From contig NC_051116.1 of NCBI RefSeq assembly GCF_014839805.1, positions 3,515,556 to 3,579,555 of the forward strand: a stretch of DNA of 64,000 nt, read 5' to 3'. The notes under the pieces were generated by a model. The model was not told where the DNA came from, did not search any database, and was given only the letters and a program-made list of their open reading frames with translations. Of this stretch, positions 11,393-21,527 are shown piece after piece (position 1 is the stretch's first letter; every line of letters begins with the position of its first letter). This DNA comes from Manduca sexta. Taxonomy: Eukaryota > Arthropoda > Insecta > Lepidoptera > Sphingidae. A program made the position numbers and the translations under genes.

Positions 11393-11734
11393 GTAGGCTC
11401 TAAGACTGGAAAAACTGATAGTAGCTTTAGAAATATCAGCAACATTGGTAATTCTGTTTTACAATTATTTTGTATTTCTCGGAACAAATTGGCAGTATAT
11501 ACGCAATGCCGTTGCTCTGTGATGACATATAAAAACGGTCAAACAATTGCACTCCCGTCTGCCTGATTGTGGTATCTATTCGCTTATTTTAACAAATTGA
11601 TTACACCGTGTGTAATGTGAACGAAACCGCAGCCTGAAAATAGCTATGATTAACGATTCTCATTACTTTAAATTACTATAATTAAAATACATGTGTTTTA
11701 GTGATTACTACTGATCATATACAAACAGTTTTGG

Positions 11735-11892
11735 TTGGCGAGTATATGACCTTTTGAGATATTGTAACTTTGACTTTGCGGATGAACAACACCTGCAAAC
11801 AGACAAGGCTGCAAAGTCTTCGAAACGTCGGGAGAAAAGTAAAATATTAAAACCGCGATAAAATCCGAAAAATAGTTTAATTTTAATATGAC
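11735..11892 (-). mobile_element. Penelope-like terminal fragment
   Basis: On the plus strand this reads GGCTGCAAAGTCTTCGAAAC, GTCGGGAGAAAAGT and then ACCGCGATAAAATCCG, matching the other fragments of this family. The element strand is assigned from the GAAACGTC-first order and is uncertain. Confidence 0.55.
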
Positions 11893-12006
11893 CTTTGCTA
11901 ATAATAATACATCGGAATGATGAAACGATTACTCGCCTGTACAAGTGGCATAACTAACTAAACACTTGCAAAATCACACGAACTTTGAGTAACAAATTAA
12001 AGCATT

Positions 12007-12246
12007 TTTTTAAACGGGCAAGGCAAAGGGTCTCTGCACCTGATGGTAAGTTCAATGGAGTCCAATAGAATGTCGACTGACGAGAGATGATTACCCCTCG
12101 GCAGTCGACACAATTATGCCGGCCTGTTAAACCGAATATACACAAGCTGATCCCGGAACGCGACACACTTACGTGGACCACTATGGCGGGTTGTAACACC
12201 TTGTGTACGGTGGTCGTTATTCGGGCGAATATAAAATATATCCTAC
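12007..12246 (-). mobile_element. Family C element, near full length
   Basis: Landmarks in order: CTGCACCTGATGGTAAG, CCAATAGAATGTCGACTGAC, ACAATTATGCCGGCCTGTT, CCCGGAACGCGACACACTTA, ACTATGGCGGGTTGTAACAC, ATATAAAATATATCCTAC. Open frames on both strands across it are repeat-derived. Confidence 0.8.
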
Positions 12247-13654
12247 GTGGTTCAGTATTGGGTTCATCACTCTTACACATAAGGTGTTGTCTAATAATGC
12301 CCCGTTATTACAATAGCTACAATGGCCAACTAGAACAGGGCTTGCACAAGACTTTTTGATTGCAGTATTAGATAATGCGGTGACACTCTCGCATACGAAT
12401 GATTAAAGCCTCGTAAATCAAATATCAGTTTTATACGAACAGAAATTAGACAGAGATTTGATTGAAGCGTATTAAATATAAAATACAAAATTATATAACA
12501 TTATAATACTCGCAAAGAGAATAAACAGCTACCTATTTCATCAGCTTATTGACTTATAGTATACGTCTTTTCCATCAGTCGCAATGTCATTTTAAACCCA
12601 TTACAATCCCATAAACCACACGCAAACCATTAAAACTATCCAAATTATTGGTTTCGTTTCATCGCATATTTTGAAATTACATTACGCGCAACGAACGCGT
12701 CCGATTAATGGCGACGCATTAAATGGCAGCAATGTACGTAAAATATATTAATTGGTGAAATAAATGTATTGATTGCTGAGTACCGGTCGCGTCACGGGCC
12801 AATGGACATTTCGGCTTTACGATGTTTTACGTAATGCGTCATTGCGTAAGATTTATCGGTACGACTTTTTACGCTATTTACTAGATTGTTAATCATTGAA
12901 AGATTGTGAGCCTTGTAATTGAAAATACTAGAAAATTTTACAAAGAACGGTCTTCCGACCATAGGAGAAATATTATCATTTTCTTCCCTCAGTCTTTACT
13001 TAAGACTGGTGAACAACCTACGCTTTCAAGTATGAAGCAAAAACAAGGCATAAATATGTCATTTATTGTGCTGACGCTTGCAGTCTGAGTTTGAGTTTTC
13101 CCAAGAGGAAACCGTCGCGGTCCAATCGTATTTGAAAACTCCACACAAAATATTCTCCGGACTAGAATTTGAACCCAAGCCCTTGTAATGAACAATTAAA
13201 TTAAAATAATAATTGTATTTGAAGCTATTTTAGCCGTAATCAGCGCTGTACAAGGTGCATTCCACCATTTTGTTTTTTTTTTTTTATTATTTTGTTACTA
13301 TAAGAACTCGAATAATATCTTTCATTCTTTTAAATAGCCGCTCCTCATCAAAGCCGAAAACTTGCACTCAAAGAGGAGTAGGATTAAAATCCACACACAA
13401 ATATGTCTTTTCAAAGATTTTCGGCCGAAACTGCGCTTTTGGTGGTTTAATTTCAAAATTGATATTAAAGTTGAAATTCAGGCTTTAGAAATAGTTTCAA
13501 TGGCTTGTGTTGTGGGTTTTTTGCTGTGACTACTATTCAAAGAAACAGTGACTACAACCAATCGTTTGTACTGAATCCTTACAAAAACGCTAGGAAATGG
13601 TCACTAAACATAACTGCTCATTACAAACATTTGATAATACAATTCATTTTCTCA
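12247..13654. other. Unassigned AT-rich stretch
   Basis: No exon signature or repeat family was recognised over about 1.4 kb. A CpG-richer patch at 12680-12850 has no further structure that I can interpret. A weak B-box-like AATTTGAACCC occurs near 13166. Confidence 0.4.
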
Positions 13655-13817
13655 CGCACTCGCATTTATCCCCGAAGGCAGGCGAAGGTGCAAGGGCATT
13701 CAATTTCTGCCTTGTGTATGTCGCTTGACATGATAGAGAGCGAGAGAATATCGCCATATTGTGCACAAATTTAGACTCCAAACTCATGAGTAGAAAAACC
13801 AAATTTCAATTTGCCTT
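13655..13817 (-). mobile_element. Family E tRNA-SINE body, head missing
   Basis: In reverse orientation it shows TTATCCCCGAAGG-CAGGCG-AAGGTGC, ATATCGCCATATTGTGCAC, TAGACTCCAAACTCATGAGT and AGAAAAACCAAATTTCAATT, which correspond to the 3'-to-5' order of the family E body. Confidence 0.7.
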
Positions 13818-13826
13818 AAATATATT

Positions 13827-14629
13827 TTCGCTAATCGGATTACTAGTTAGAATTAATTGCTAATGAATAATTTCAGGAGGTTTAGATAACAACGGACCCG
13901 TGCCTTTCCTAATCTCTAGTTTTATTGAATCGACAACACATCCATAATTCTTTGGATATTGGTGTTTATAGGTGATGGAGAATGTATTGTGAGCTAGCAG
14001 TATAAAATAAACGCGTTTCACCAAACCGACAAATATTAAAATATATTTTATATATCCGCCTTTTTGTAATAACGATAATGTAATTAAAATTTATATTTAA
14101 CATCAGGACCAACACACGGTCTCCATCAGGCAGATAATTAAGAATTGCAAATTAAACATTCATATGAACGCGTCTGAACCTATAATGGGTAGGTAGGGCG
14201 AAAAGGGTGCATATTTTCGACCTATATGATAGTGAAAACACCGTACAGGGTCCAAGTTACAAAGGCTATTCCTTAATCATACTGTTGTATACATGGCCTA
14301 ATGAATTTGAATGCAATTATGTTTGACTATATTTAGAAATTAGTAGAGCAAAGCAATCTGGATGTGCCTACATAGTTTGTAACATTGACGTGTAGTCTAT
14401 AGACACGAACGTCCATATAAACTGTTTGTTGAAACCCTGAACTAAAATGGCAACCAAAATGTTAGAGTTATAACCTATTTATGATGGTTGGTAATAATCC
14501 ACGTTACACTTTCATGAGAAGAATTTTAACCGCCGCGCCGTCTCATTCACTTACTAGCCTAATAAAGAAGTTCAAATTATTCGCGAAATAAGTTCCAACA
14601 ACCATGTACGGAATCTTGTAAAATAATTC
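13827..14629. other. Unassigned AT-rich stretch
   Basis: No recognisable feature. Scattered AT-rich and palindromic TATATA words only. Confidence 0.4.
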
Positions 14630-14880
14630 ATGGAAGAAGACGCATCTTACACTACTGTGCGCATATCCGTGTCCCTTCTTAATTATACACTCCGGATCAG
14701 AGCAGGGCCATGGTCGTATGAAGAATGCCCAAAGTGCACTTACTTTCATCAGGCACATACTAGTCTTCTAGCTGTTATTGAGCAGAAAACCCATTACAAC
14801 TTTTCCCGAAACGGATTCGAACCTCGGAGCAGTGTATACGCGCATTAAATAAAAACTACGCCGTCGCGCCGAGGCAAGAG
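14630..14880 (-). mobile_element. tRNA-derived SINE with alternative body
   Basis: On the minus strand it starts with GCGACGGCGTAGTTTTTATT (A-box-like), then GAGGTTCGAATCCG (B box), then TAATGGGTTTTCTGCTCAAT as in family E. The remainder (a GTGCACTTTGGGCATTC block and a GGGACACGGATATGCGCACA block) differs from family E. It appears to be a related head joined to a different body. Confidence 0.68.
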
Positions 14881-15198
14881 CGGACCTTATTTAATATAAA
14901 AAAGGGTCTAAAACATTACCCAATCCAGCCTTAATTAATATTTTAGTATAGGAATTAAGGGAACAATTTGGGTAGCCGGGGGCCACGCGGCCGAATTCAC
15001 CCCTTTTAAAAGTATTGTAAAGATTGAAAAATTGAAATGGGCTGATGGATGTTTGTTAGGATTTTTTATGTTCAATCTTGTGAGCGTTTTTAATTAGAGG
15101 TGGGCAGGGAGGTGTTTTCGGTTCAGTTAGGTAATTTAACATTCACTTTAAACATTAAAATAAAACTACTTTGCGCCTTGTTTTTTTTTCCTTACGTT

Positions 15199-15303
15199 GT
15201 ACTGACACGGGGCGGACCACGAAAATTGCAAAGTATTCGAAACTTCGGGAGAAAATTATAATGTAAAACCGCGGTAAAATCCGAAAATAGTTTTATTTTA
15301 ATT
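15199..15303 (-). mobile_element. Penelope-like terminal fragment
   Basis: Contains TTGCAAAGTATTCGAAACTT, CGGGAGAAAATTATAATG and ACCGCGGTAAAATCCG, with a diverged neighbourhood. Confidence 0.5.
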
Positions 15304-15559
15304 TATAACATTCGCTTCAACCTAAGAAATCAAAATATCCTTTAAAATAATTTGTTAAGGACAATATCATTTCTTTGGAATTTAAAGATAAAGTAAGTTA
15401 TCTATAATTTGTCGATACTTTATTTAAGTCATAATAGTAATATTTAATTAAGTAAATAGGCTGACGTCGTTACACAGAGAGATATAAGTTGAGAAGTAGG
15501 TCATGAATTTCTTATTCCTTGACCTTATAATATGCTATGTAACAATCATATTAATTATA

Positions 15560-15738
15560 ACCTCTACTAACATATAAAGTTTCTTTGTTTGAACGCGCTA
15601 ACCTTAGGAACTACAAAACCGATTTTGATTTTTTATTCACTAATAGGAAGCTACATTACTTCTGAGAGCTATAGGCTGCTTTTTATTTCGGGAAAATATT
15701 TATGAATAACACTCGTCGAAACCGCAGGCAAAAGTTAG
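15560..15738 (+). mobile_element. Helitron-like element, slightly degraded
   Basis: Begins CTCTACTAACATATAAAG. The body CTACAAAACCGATTTTGATT, ACTAATAGGAAGCTACATTA and TTTATTTCGGGAAAATATTT matches 2530-2728. The end is GCAGGCAAAAGTTAG|T, with CTAG changed to TTAG. Confidence 0.65.
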
Positions 15739-16009
15739 TGTTACTATATAAATCTACCGCAAAACTAAGGCATATTAGCTCAATTTGCCTCACTACATAA
15801 TACCACCAATTCGCTGAAGATGCAAGGAATAAAACACCATCTTCGCGCGAGTGAGACGGATATAAAATCAGTTCACGTTAGAAAGAGAGGTGAGAAGCCC
15901 GAGGCGATACAAACGTAATAATGTCACACAGACGGGACGGACGACCGCTGTAGGGAAGAGAGTATCGATATACTGAAATATTGTCGATTAAAAATTCTCT
16001 AGTAACAAA

Positions 16010-16062
16010 TTATTCGGTCTGTAGGCTGAGAGGTCTTGGGTTTGCATCCCAGATCGAACAAC
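16010..16062 (+). mobile_element. tRNA-like SINE head fragment
   Basis: GGTCTGTAGGCTGAGAGG and GGGTTTGCATCCCAG resemble A- and B-box regions of tRNA SINE heads. No tRNA cloverleaf is completed, so it is not called a tRNA gene. Confidence 0.4.
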
Positions 16063-17039
16063 ATTTTAAATGATTATTTAACAATAAAATATAAAAACGC
16101 GCATTAAGAACCTCCTTCCATTTTTTTTAAATCAACAATTCACCAGAAATGAACTCCCCAGAGGTGACTGGACGTCGGGTTTCCCGCTGGTCGAAAAAAC
16201 TAATCCTTTCTATTACTTGCCATATTACAGAGCATTTAATTTAAATTGCTATTAAGTATGTGTTTAAACAAAATCATATCCAAAGTTGTGTTATCAAGTA
16301 AAACAAATTTTGTTTCGTTAACAGTTATATTTATACCAAAATAACCATGTTTCTTAAAAAGATAAAAGTCATTAATTTAACAACGGATTTATCTTTTTTT
16401 ATAGCTCCATTTGCAATATATTTAAATACCATAATTATTTACCAGATTAACAACCCTATCTCATTCGATATCGATATCGTAGCAACCCTAACAGTGATAA
16501 GTCTTCGAATGATTGTAGCGTGTCGGTACATAAGGCGCTTGTCTCGGCTACACCTCCGCTTATTGTCTGAATGGAGAGACAAATAAAATATATGAGTAAA
16601 TAACATCACACCTGCACCCACGACGGGGTAGGTGGTGATGTAATTAGAGCAGCAATGTCGGCAGTATAAATAGTTTTTTGTTTCTGTATCGGCAGAGGCT
16701 AGGGCTTTATTAAAAAAAATATTTGGTATCATCAAAAGTGAGTAGGCACGGGTAAAAGTGGATGTACGGAATGACATAGTCGTGAAATAACGACCAAACT
16801 TCTTAAATAAAGATTTAAAAAAAATGTGCAGCTATTGTTTGACGAGTTATTCTCATGCCGAAGTCCATTAGAGAGTTACAGATTTCAAACCTGAAGTTAG
16901 TTTCATTTTCATATCAGATCATTAAAATTGATCTGAATTAATTGTAAAATTATAGGCACTATGTAAAATGTAACCTGTAACATACATAAATAAGATTTGA
17001 CTTAAATCTATTGATTTTAAGCTAGTATTTTTTATTTTT
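16063..17039. other. Unassigned AT-rich stretch
   Basis: Contains overlapping open frames on both strands (16347-16777) with no motif or splice context. No repeat was recognised. Confidence 0.4.
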
Positions 17040-17114
17040 TGTGTATTGTCAAAGTCAACCGTTGGGTGACAATTATAATATAAAAAACTGAGATAAAATC
17101 TGCAATCTCAATAT
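17040..17114 (-). mobile_element. Short Penelope-like fragment
   Basis: AATTATAATATAAAAAACTG followed by AGATAAAATCTG parallels the distal half of the other fragments of this family. The GAAACGTC part is lost. Confidence 0.35.
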
Positions 17115-18448
17115 AAATCGTCTTGTTCCGATTTGAAGAAAATTACAGCCCATCATTATGACAACTCATGAATAATCATGGACGTCTGAATCAGTTCTAT
17201 ATAATTCCATTTAATATAAGGGTCACTTTATTCATTCTTTTCGTCATTCATTCTTCAATTTAAAAGTGCAAACAAAAAAGCGCCGCTAAATAAAATCAAT
17301 TGGGGATACAATCGTTTGAAGTTAGAATAAGGATCAGCGGAGGTAGAAGCAACAATGATAACGGTGTATTTACAGTCGCTGCGGGGTCGACTTTAACTCG
17401 CCAAGTTCCATTGTACTACATTTAACTTCAAAGGCGGTTCAATTGTGCGGTTACGGCGGAATTATTTATCGTGGCTTTTAGTTGCATACTTCGATCATAT
17501 TTTTAGCAGAATATCGGATTTATTTCAATACGTTTCGCTCGTGGAGCCACCGCAAATGGATCAACGGTTGAAATTTATTTCATACTATTTTTCCTAATAT
17601 CGATAGTCCTACTTTTTCGCTTTCATTTACCAATCATCAATATAATTTTAAGGTCGTCGGCAAATCTTAGATGGTTTAATAATACTCCATTGTCATATAT
17701 TTTATTTTTATTTTATTTAGGAAAATAAACAGCACATATTTATAACATATGAATTAAACACAATAATTTTAACATAAGCCAAACAGTTTCCACAAATATT
17801 TTTTCCAAATTGCGGACAGCTTATACCACATTCATTCCATTCTAGCTGTCGAAATGTGTTCTAGGGTTGCAAAATAAAATTAGGTGATAGAGGGTCTCCC
17901 TCTCTAACTTCTCGTCTAATTGAGAAATATTTTTCTACCTTTTCTGTGCGAATTATACTTTTCATAGAAAATTCTTGTTCAAAAAGATGTGATTTCTGAA
18001 AATGATCTTCATTTATAGCTAAACATCCAAATCAATTCATAACTTAATACTTATACGATATATATATTTAGGAAAGCAAATAATCCACACACATCCGAGG
18101 TATTTTACAGCGCAGTTAATTACAAATGATGGATCTCTCTATTCGTATAATTTCGTTTATTTGGTAAAGTACGGAAATTTCTACATTAATTAATCTCTAG
18201 TTTGGTTTATGGTTCATTTCTAAAGTTTGATAATATGAGTTATACAAAGGGATTTGATTTTATATTATCGATAGTAGGAAATGAATTTTAGATATTTTAG
18301 TTAATTATTATTTATTTTTTATTTTTGGTATTAAATATCAATATACGTTTAATTTATTAATTTTAAATTAGAATTAATGACGAAAGAAAGTAACCGAAAG
18401 TTTAATAATAATATTTTTGTAACGTTTGAAATATGTAAAATGCAATAT
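17115..18448. other. Unassigned AT-rich stretch
   Basis: About 1.3 kb with nothing recognised beyond AT-rich low-complexity runs (for example a TTTTATTTTTATTTTATTTA segment near 17700). Confidence 0.4.
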
Positions 18449-18690
18449 ATATATTTCTGCCGCCAAGCAGCAGTGTGTAGTCACCTATGTGTTCCGGTTT
18501 GAAGAACATTGTAGCCAGTGTAGCTACTGGACATAATGAGACTTAACATCTCATGTCTCAGGATGGCGAGCTCAGTGGAATACCAAACAATACTTAGTAA
18601 TTCAAAGTGTGGATAGCGTTTCTACTGATTATGGGCGGTCATATCACTTACCACCAGGCAAACGGCAAGCTCGTCTCATCATTCATTTAT
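18449..18690 (+). mobile_element. Family A repeat, 5' truncated
   Basis: Starts at TTTCTGCCGCCAAGCAGCAG and runs through CTACTGGACATAATGAGACT, TCAGGATGGCGAGCTCAGTG and the ACCAGGCAAACGGCAAGCTC right part. The left palindromic end is missing. Confidence 0.78.
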
Positions 18691-19257
18691 AAAAAATAAC
18701 GTATGGAACGTATTTTTTTTAATATAAAAAACCGTTTTTTTATGTTTTTTATCATATAACGATAGATATAAAAATGATTCCATTTACGCATCATTTAACC
18801 AAATACTATGTAAGTTCGTTATGTATTATTTATTTTTAATAGCACTTAGACAGTGTTTTTCCGAATATTGTTATTCCTGAGGTATTTCTTGTGACATTAA
18901 CTCAAGCGGAATGTAATTATTCATAGCAATTTACATAACTTTCGTTTAGACAAGTTTATTTAGAACACTGGCATCAAATTAATTCTAAATATTTATTAAA
19001 TATACAACTAAAACTGTATATTTACATTTCTTTACTTAATGAAACCACATTATCGTCTTTACCTTTGCTAATATTGTGCAATAATTTATTCATGAATAAG
19101 GAATATTTACGGCAAAAATCATTGATTCCTGATTTTTCTATCAATGTATAGTTTAATATTTTTGGCTGACGGTGTAATGTTACCGCTACGACGAATTCTA
19201 TTAAGAGTAGTAGAAGGGACATTAGGGTGCGTAAAATCCCGGTTTGTTGTTATGTTA

Positions 19258-19462
19258 CTGATGGTAGGATATATTCAAAACTCGCCATAGTGGCCCACGT
19301 AAGTGTGTCGCGTTTCGGAGTCAACATGTGTATATCCGGTTCCAGTAGGCCGGTATGATTGTGTCGACTGTCGAGCGGTAGTTATCTGTCGTCAGTCGAC
19401 ATTCTATGGGATCCCACTCCACTTACCATCAGGTGCAGAAGTCCCTTTAGCGTGCCAGTATA
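19258..19462 (+). mobile_element. Family C element
   Basis: Begins TGATGGTAGGATATATTC, continues ACTCGCCATAGTGGCCCACG, TGTGTCGACTGTCGAGCGG and TCGACATTCTATGGGATCC, and ends at CAGGTGCAGAAG. About 30-40 bp near its 5' side are missing. It is oriented opposite to the copy at 20346-20569, and the two flank the Ig exon. Confidence 0.76.
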
Positions 19463-19799
19463 AAGACAATTACTTATGTGAGAATGTAATATAGTTTGCT
19501 GGATAGAACTGAACATACAGTGCGTGAGCGAGATGAAAGAGAGGAGAATGAATGACAAAGTTTGAAGAGGACGAGAACGAAAAAAACGACCGAGAGAAAA
19601 AATAATAAAAGAGATATTTCCATCAGGAACTATATTACATTTCGAATCACTACCACTTTTATTTTGTTTGAAAATACACATTTATTTTTAATCGGTTGTT
19701 TATGTTATTTTCAAGAATACGAGCATGTGGTTTCATTTAATAACAATGTCAATATGAGCCTATATATAAGTATATCTCTGACTTTTCTAAAAAAAAAAT

Positions 19800-20110
19800 C
19801 TCTATAGGAATTTTGAGGGTGTGTGAAGTCTACCAATCCGCACTGGGACAGCGTGGTTGACTAAAGCCTAATTCCTCTCAGTAGTAGAGGAGGCCCGTGT
19901 AACAGTGGGACAGTATATAATACAGGACAGTGGCGAAGAGTGTCATTTTCCAAAGGTAAGCCGATGTGAGAAAAAATGCCCTAGTAATGATTTCGAGGCC
20001 AATTTAACAGAAATCAAAAACGAAGACAAACATAAATAAACCTAAAAGGGAAGCCGGTAGGAATCGGGTTCTATGGACACTTCGCCACTAATACAGGGCT
20101 GATATTATAT
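19800..20110 (+). mobile_element. Family B SINE body split by a hAT MITE, next to the Ig exon
   Basis: The 5'-truncated SINE body (CTCTATAGGAATTTTGAGGG, CTCAGTAGTAGAGGAGGCCC, GTGGGACAGTATATAATACA) is interrupted at 19928-20090. It resumes with ACAGGGCTGATATTATATAA. Its end lies about 20 bp from the Ig exon's 5' splice site (intron start 20129, minus strand), so it sits antisense at the very start of that intron. Confidence 0.8.
19928..20090 (-). mobile_element. hAT-type MITE nested in SINE B
   Basis: Inverted ends CAGTGGCGAAG and CTTCGCCACTA (last base mutated). Flanking 8-bp duplication ATACAGGA (19920-19927) and ATACAGGG (20091-20098). Internal GAAGCCGGTAGGAATCGG and the TTTAACAGAAA segment are the reverse complement of sequence in the elements at 11241 and 21663. 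Removing it restores the SINE B tail. Confidence 0.85.
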
Positions 20111-20129
20111 AAGTATATGTATTACTCAC

Positions 20130-20284
20130 TGTATGTGTGGAAGTCGGTGACTTGCACAGTGTTGCAGTCCTCGCCGACCTGCAGGTACGTGATCTCGCAG
20201 CGGAACACGCCCTCGTCATCAGCCTTCACGTTCGAGATCACCAGCTCCGCGAAAGTTGCGTTCGGCTCGTGGGAGATCGAAATT
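20130..20284 (-). CDS. Internal exon of an immunoglobulin-superfamily gene
   Basis: A 155-bp minus-strand exon that is GC-rich against AT-rich surroundings. The 3' splice site follows TTTGTTCCAG, with a branch-like CTGAAT upstream; the 5' splice site reads ACA|GTGAGT. One leading base completes a codon, then 51 open codons, then one trailing base (upstream intron phase 2, downstream phase 1). The peptide includes [20 protein letters not shown]. The D-x-G-x-F-x-C motif is the strand E-F turn and strand-F cysteine of an Ig V/I-set domain; LVISNV fits strand E. A sequon (NAT) lies near the start and a second cysteine (EDC) follows the strand-F cysteine by 11 residues. The domain's first cysteine must be in an upstream exon, at higher coordinates. 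In this family such domains are extracellular and mediate adhesion or receptor binding. The exact subfamily is not recognised, and no neighbouring exon was found. The exon is tightly flanked by transposons on both sides. Confidence 0.82.
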
Positions 20285-20345
20285 CTGGAACAAATTGATA
20301 TAATATTAATTCAGTGTTGTATTCGATAATGATGTTTGTATACCG

Positions 20346-20569
20346 GCACGTCAAAGAGCCCCCACTGCACCTGATGGTAAGTGGAGTGGGGTCCAATAGA
20401 ATGTCGACTGACGAGAGATGATTAACCTTCGGCAGTCGACACAATTATGCCGGCCTGTTTGACGGGATATACACAGGCTGATCCCGGAACGCGACACACT
20501 TACATCCCTTTTAATACCTTGTGTACTGTGGTGGCTATCCGGGCGGATAAAAAATATCCTACTACCAGC
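20346..20569 (-). mobile_element. Family C element upstream of the Ig exon
   Basis: CCCCCACTGCACCTGATGG, CCAATAGAATGTCGACTGAC, ATTATGCCGGCCTGTTTGAC, CCCGGAACGCGACACACTTA, and a right end GGGCGGATAAAAAATATCCT. Part of the GTGGGCCACTATGGCGGG block is deleted. The element edge is only about 60 bp from the exon's 3' splice site, so it lies just upstream in the preceding intron. Confidence 0.8.
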
Positions 20570-21305
20570 AAACTACAACTAACTAAACTACAGATACAGA
20601 ATACTAGATTTGTTTCTATAGCTTGACTAGGGAATTAAAAAACCTGCAGTAGGAGCGGTATTTTTGCTTTTTGTTTTAAGGTTGATGTCTGCACAAGAAA
20701 TTAGTTCCATATTCTACCACAACATGGCGAGGTTCGTTATTTTCCCAGACAGGGCATGATAATTCGGTAAGCATCAGCTAGGTTGTGGTCCTGGCACTGC
20801 TATAGTCACTGGAAGTCGCTTACAATCAAGCGGGGCGTACTACTAATTCTGGCAATACTTTCTTAGAGTTAAATAAGATAAAAACACTGTTCGTGTGTTA
20901 TATATACTAAGCACTGATACTATTATTATAAGCAAATGTGGTTATTAGTAAATTCATATTTATTTGCTACTAAAACTGGCTTTGTAGCCTAGTATTCTCT
21001 ACACTCTACATATTTTAGAGCTCTACCATTGTCTCCAACAATAGATTTGTGTCAATTAAAATTCTCCAATCAATGTACCACAAACAAAAACATATCATAA
21101 AATACTCCAATGCAGCGAATTCGTCTAATCAACCAGAAGAGAAACAATGTACAATGTACACTGTCTATTGAACGGAATGTTCGTAAAAATTAACAAAAGC
21201 AATCCAATTACCCCGCGCATTGTAAAAGGGAGGTCGATACTTGAACAAAAACATGAATGCAACGATAGGGATGTCGTTTTTATTATTTAAATATTTATTG
21301 ACAAT

Positions 21306-21400
21306 CCTCTTTGGTATAGCGCATTTTATATACAGGTAGAGTCTGTGTTTGAATCCCAGGCTTTGAAAAACATTCTGTTTTTAACACAGTTTACCCGAAA
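21306..21400 (+). mobile_element. tRNA-like SINE head fragment
   Basis: GGTATAGCGCATTTTATATA followed by GTCTGTGTTTGAATCCCAGG resembles A and B boxes of a tRNA-derived SINE. The body is not recognised. Confidence 0.45.
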
Positions 21401-21527
21401 TTGAATAATAGATGAAAATAATATGTAATATCGAGTATTTCGTGACACATTAAAAATGGCGTCGTTAATACAACGTCTTAGACTGGGAAATGAGCTGTAG
21501 TTATACGTAGAGTTTTGTTGTTTACTG

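Noticed and set aside
20238..20444. 68-codon minus-strand frame overlapping the Ig exon
   Set aside because: It is in a different frame from the Ig-coding frame and runs through the acceptor into a family-C element.
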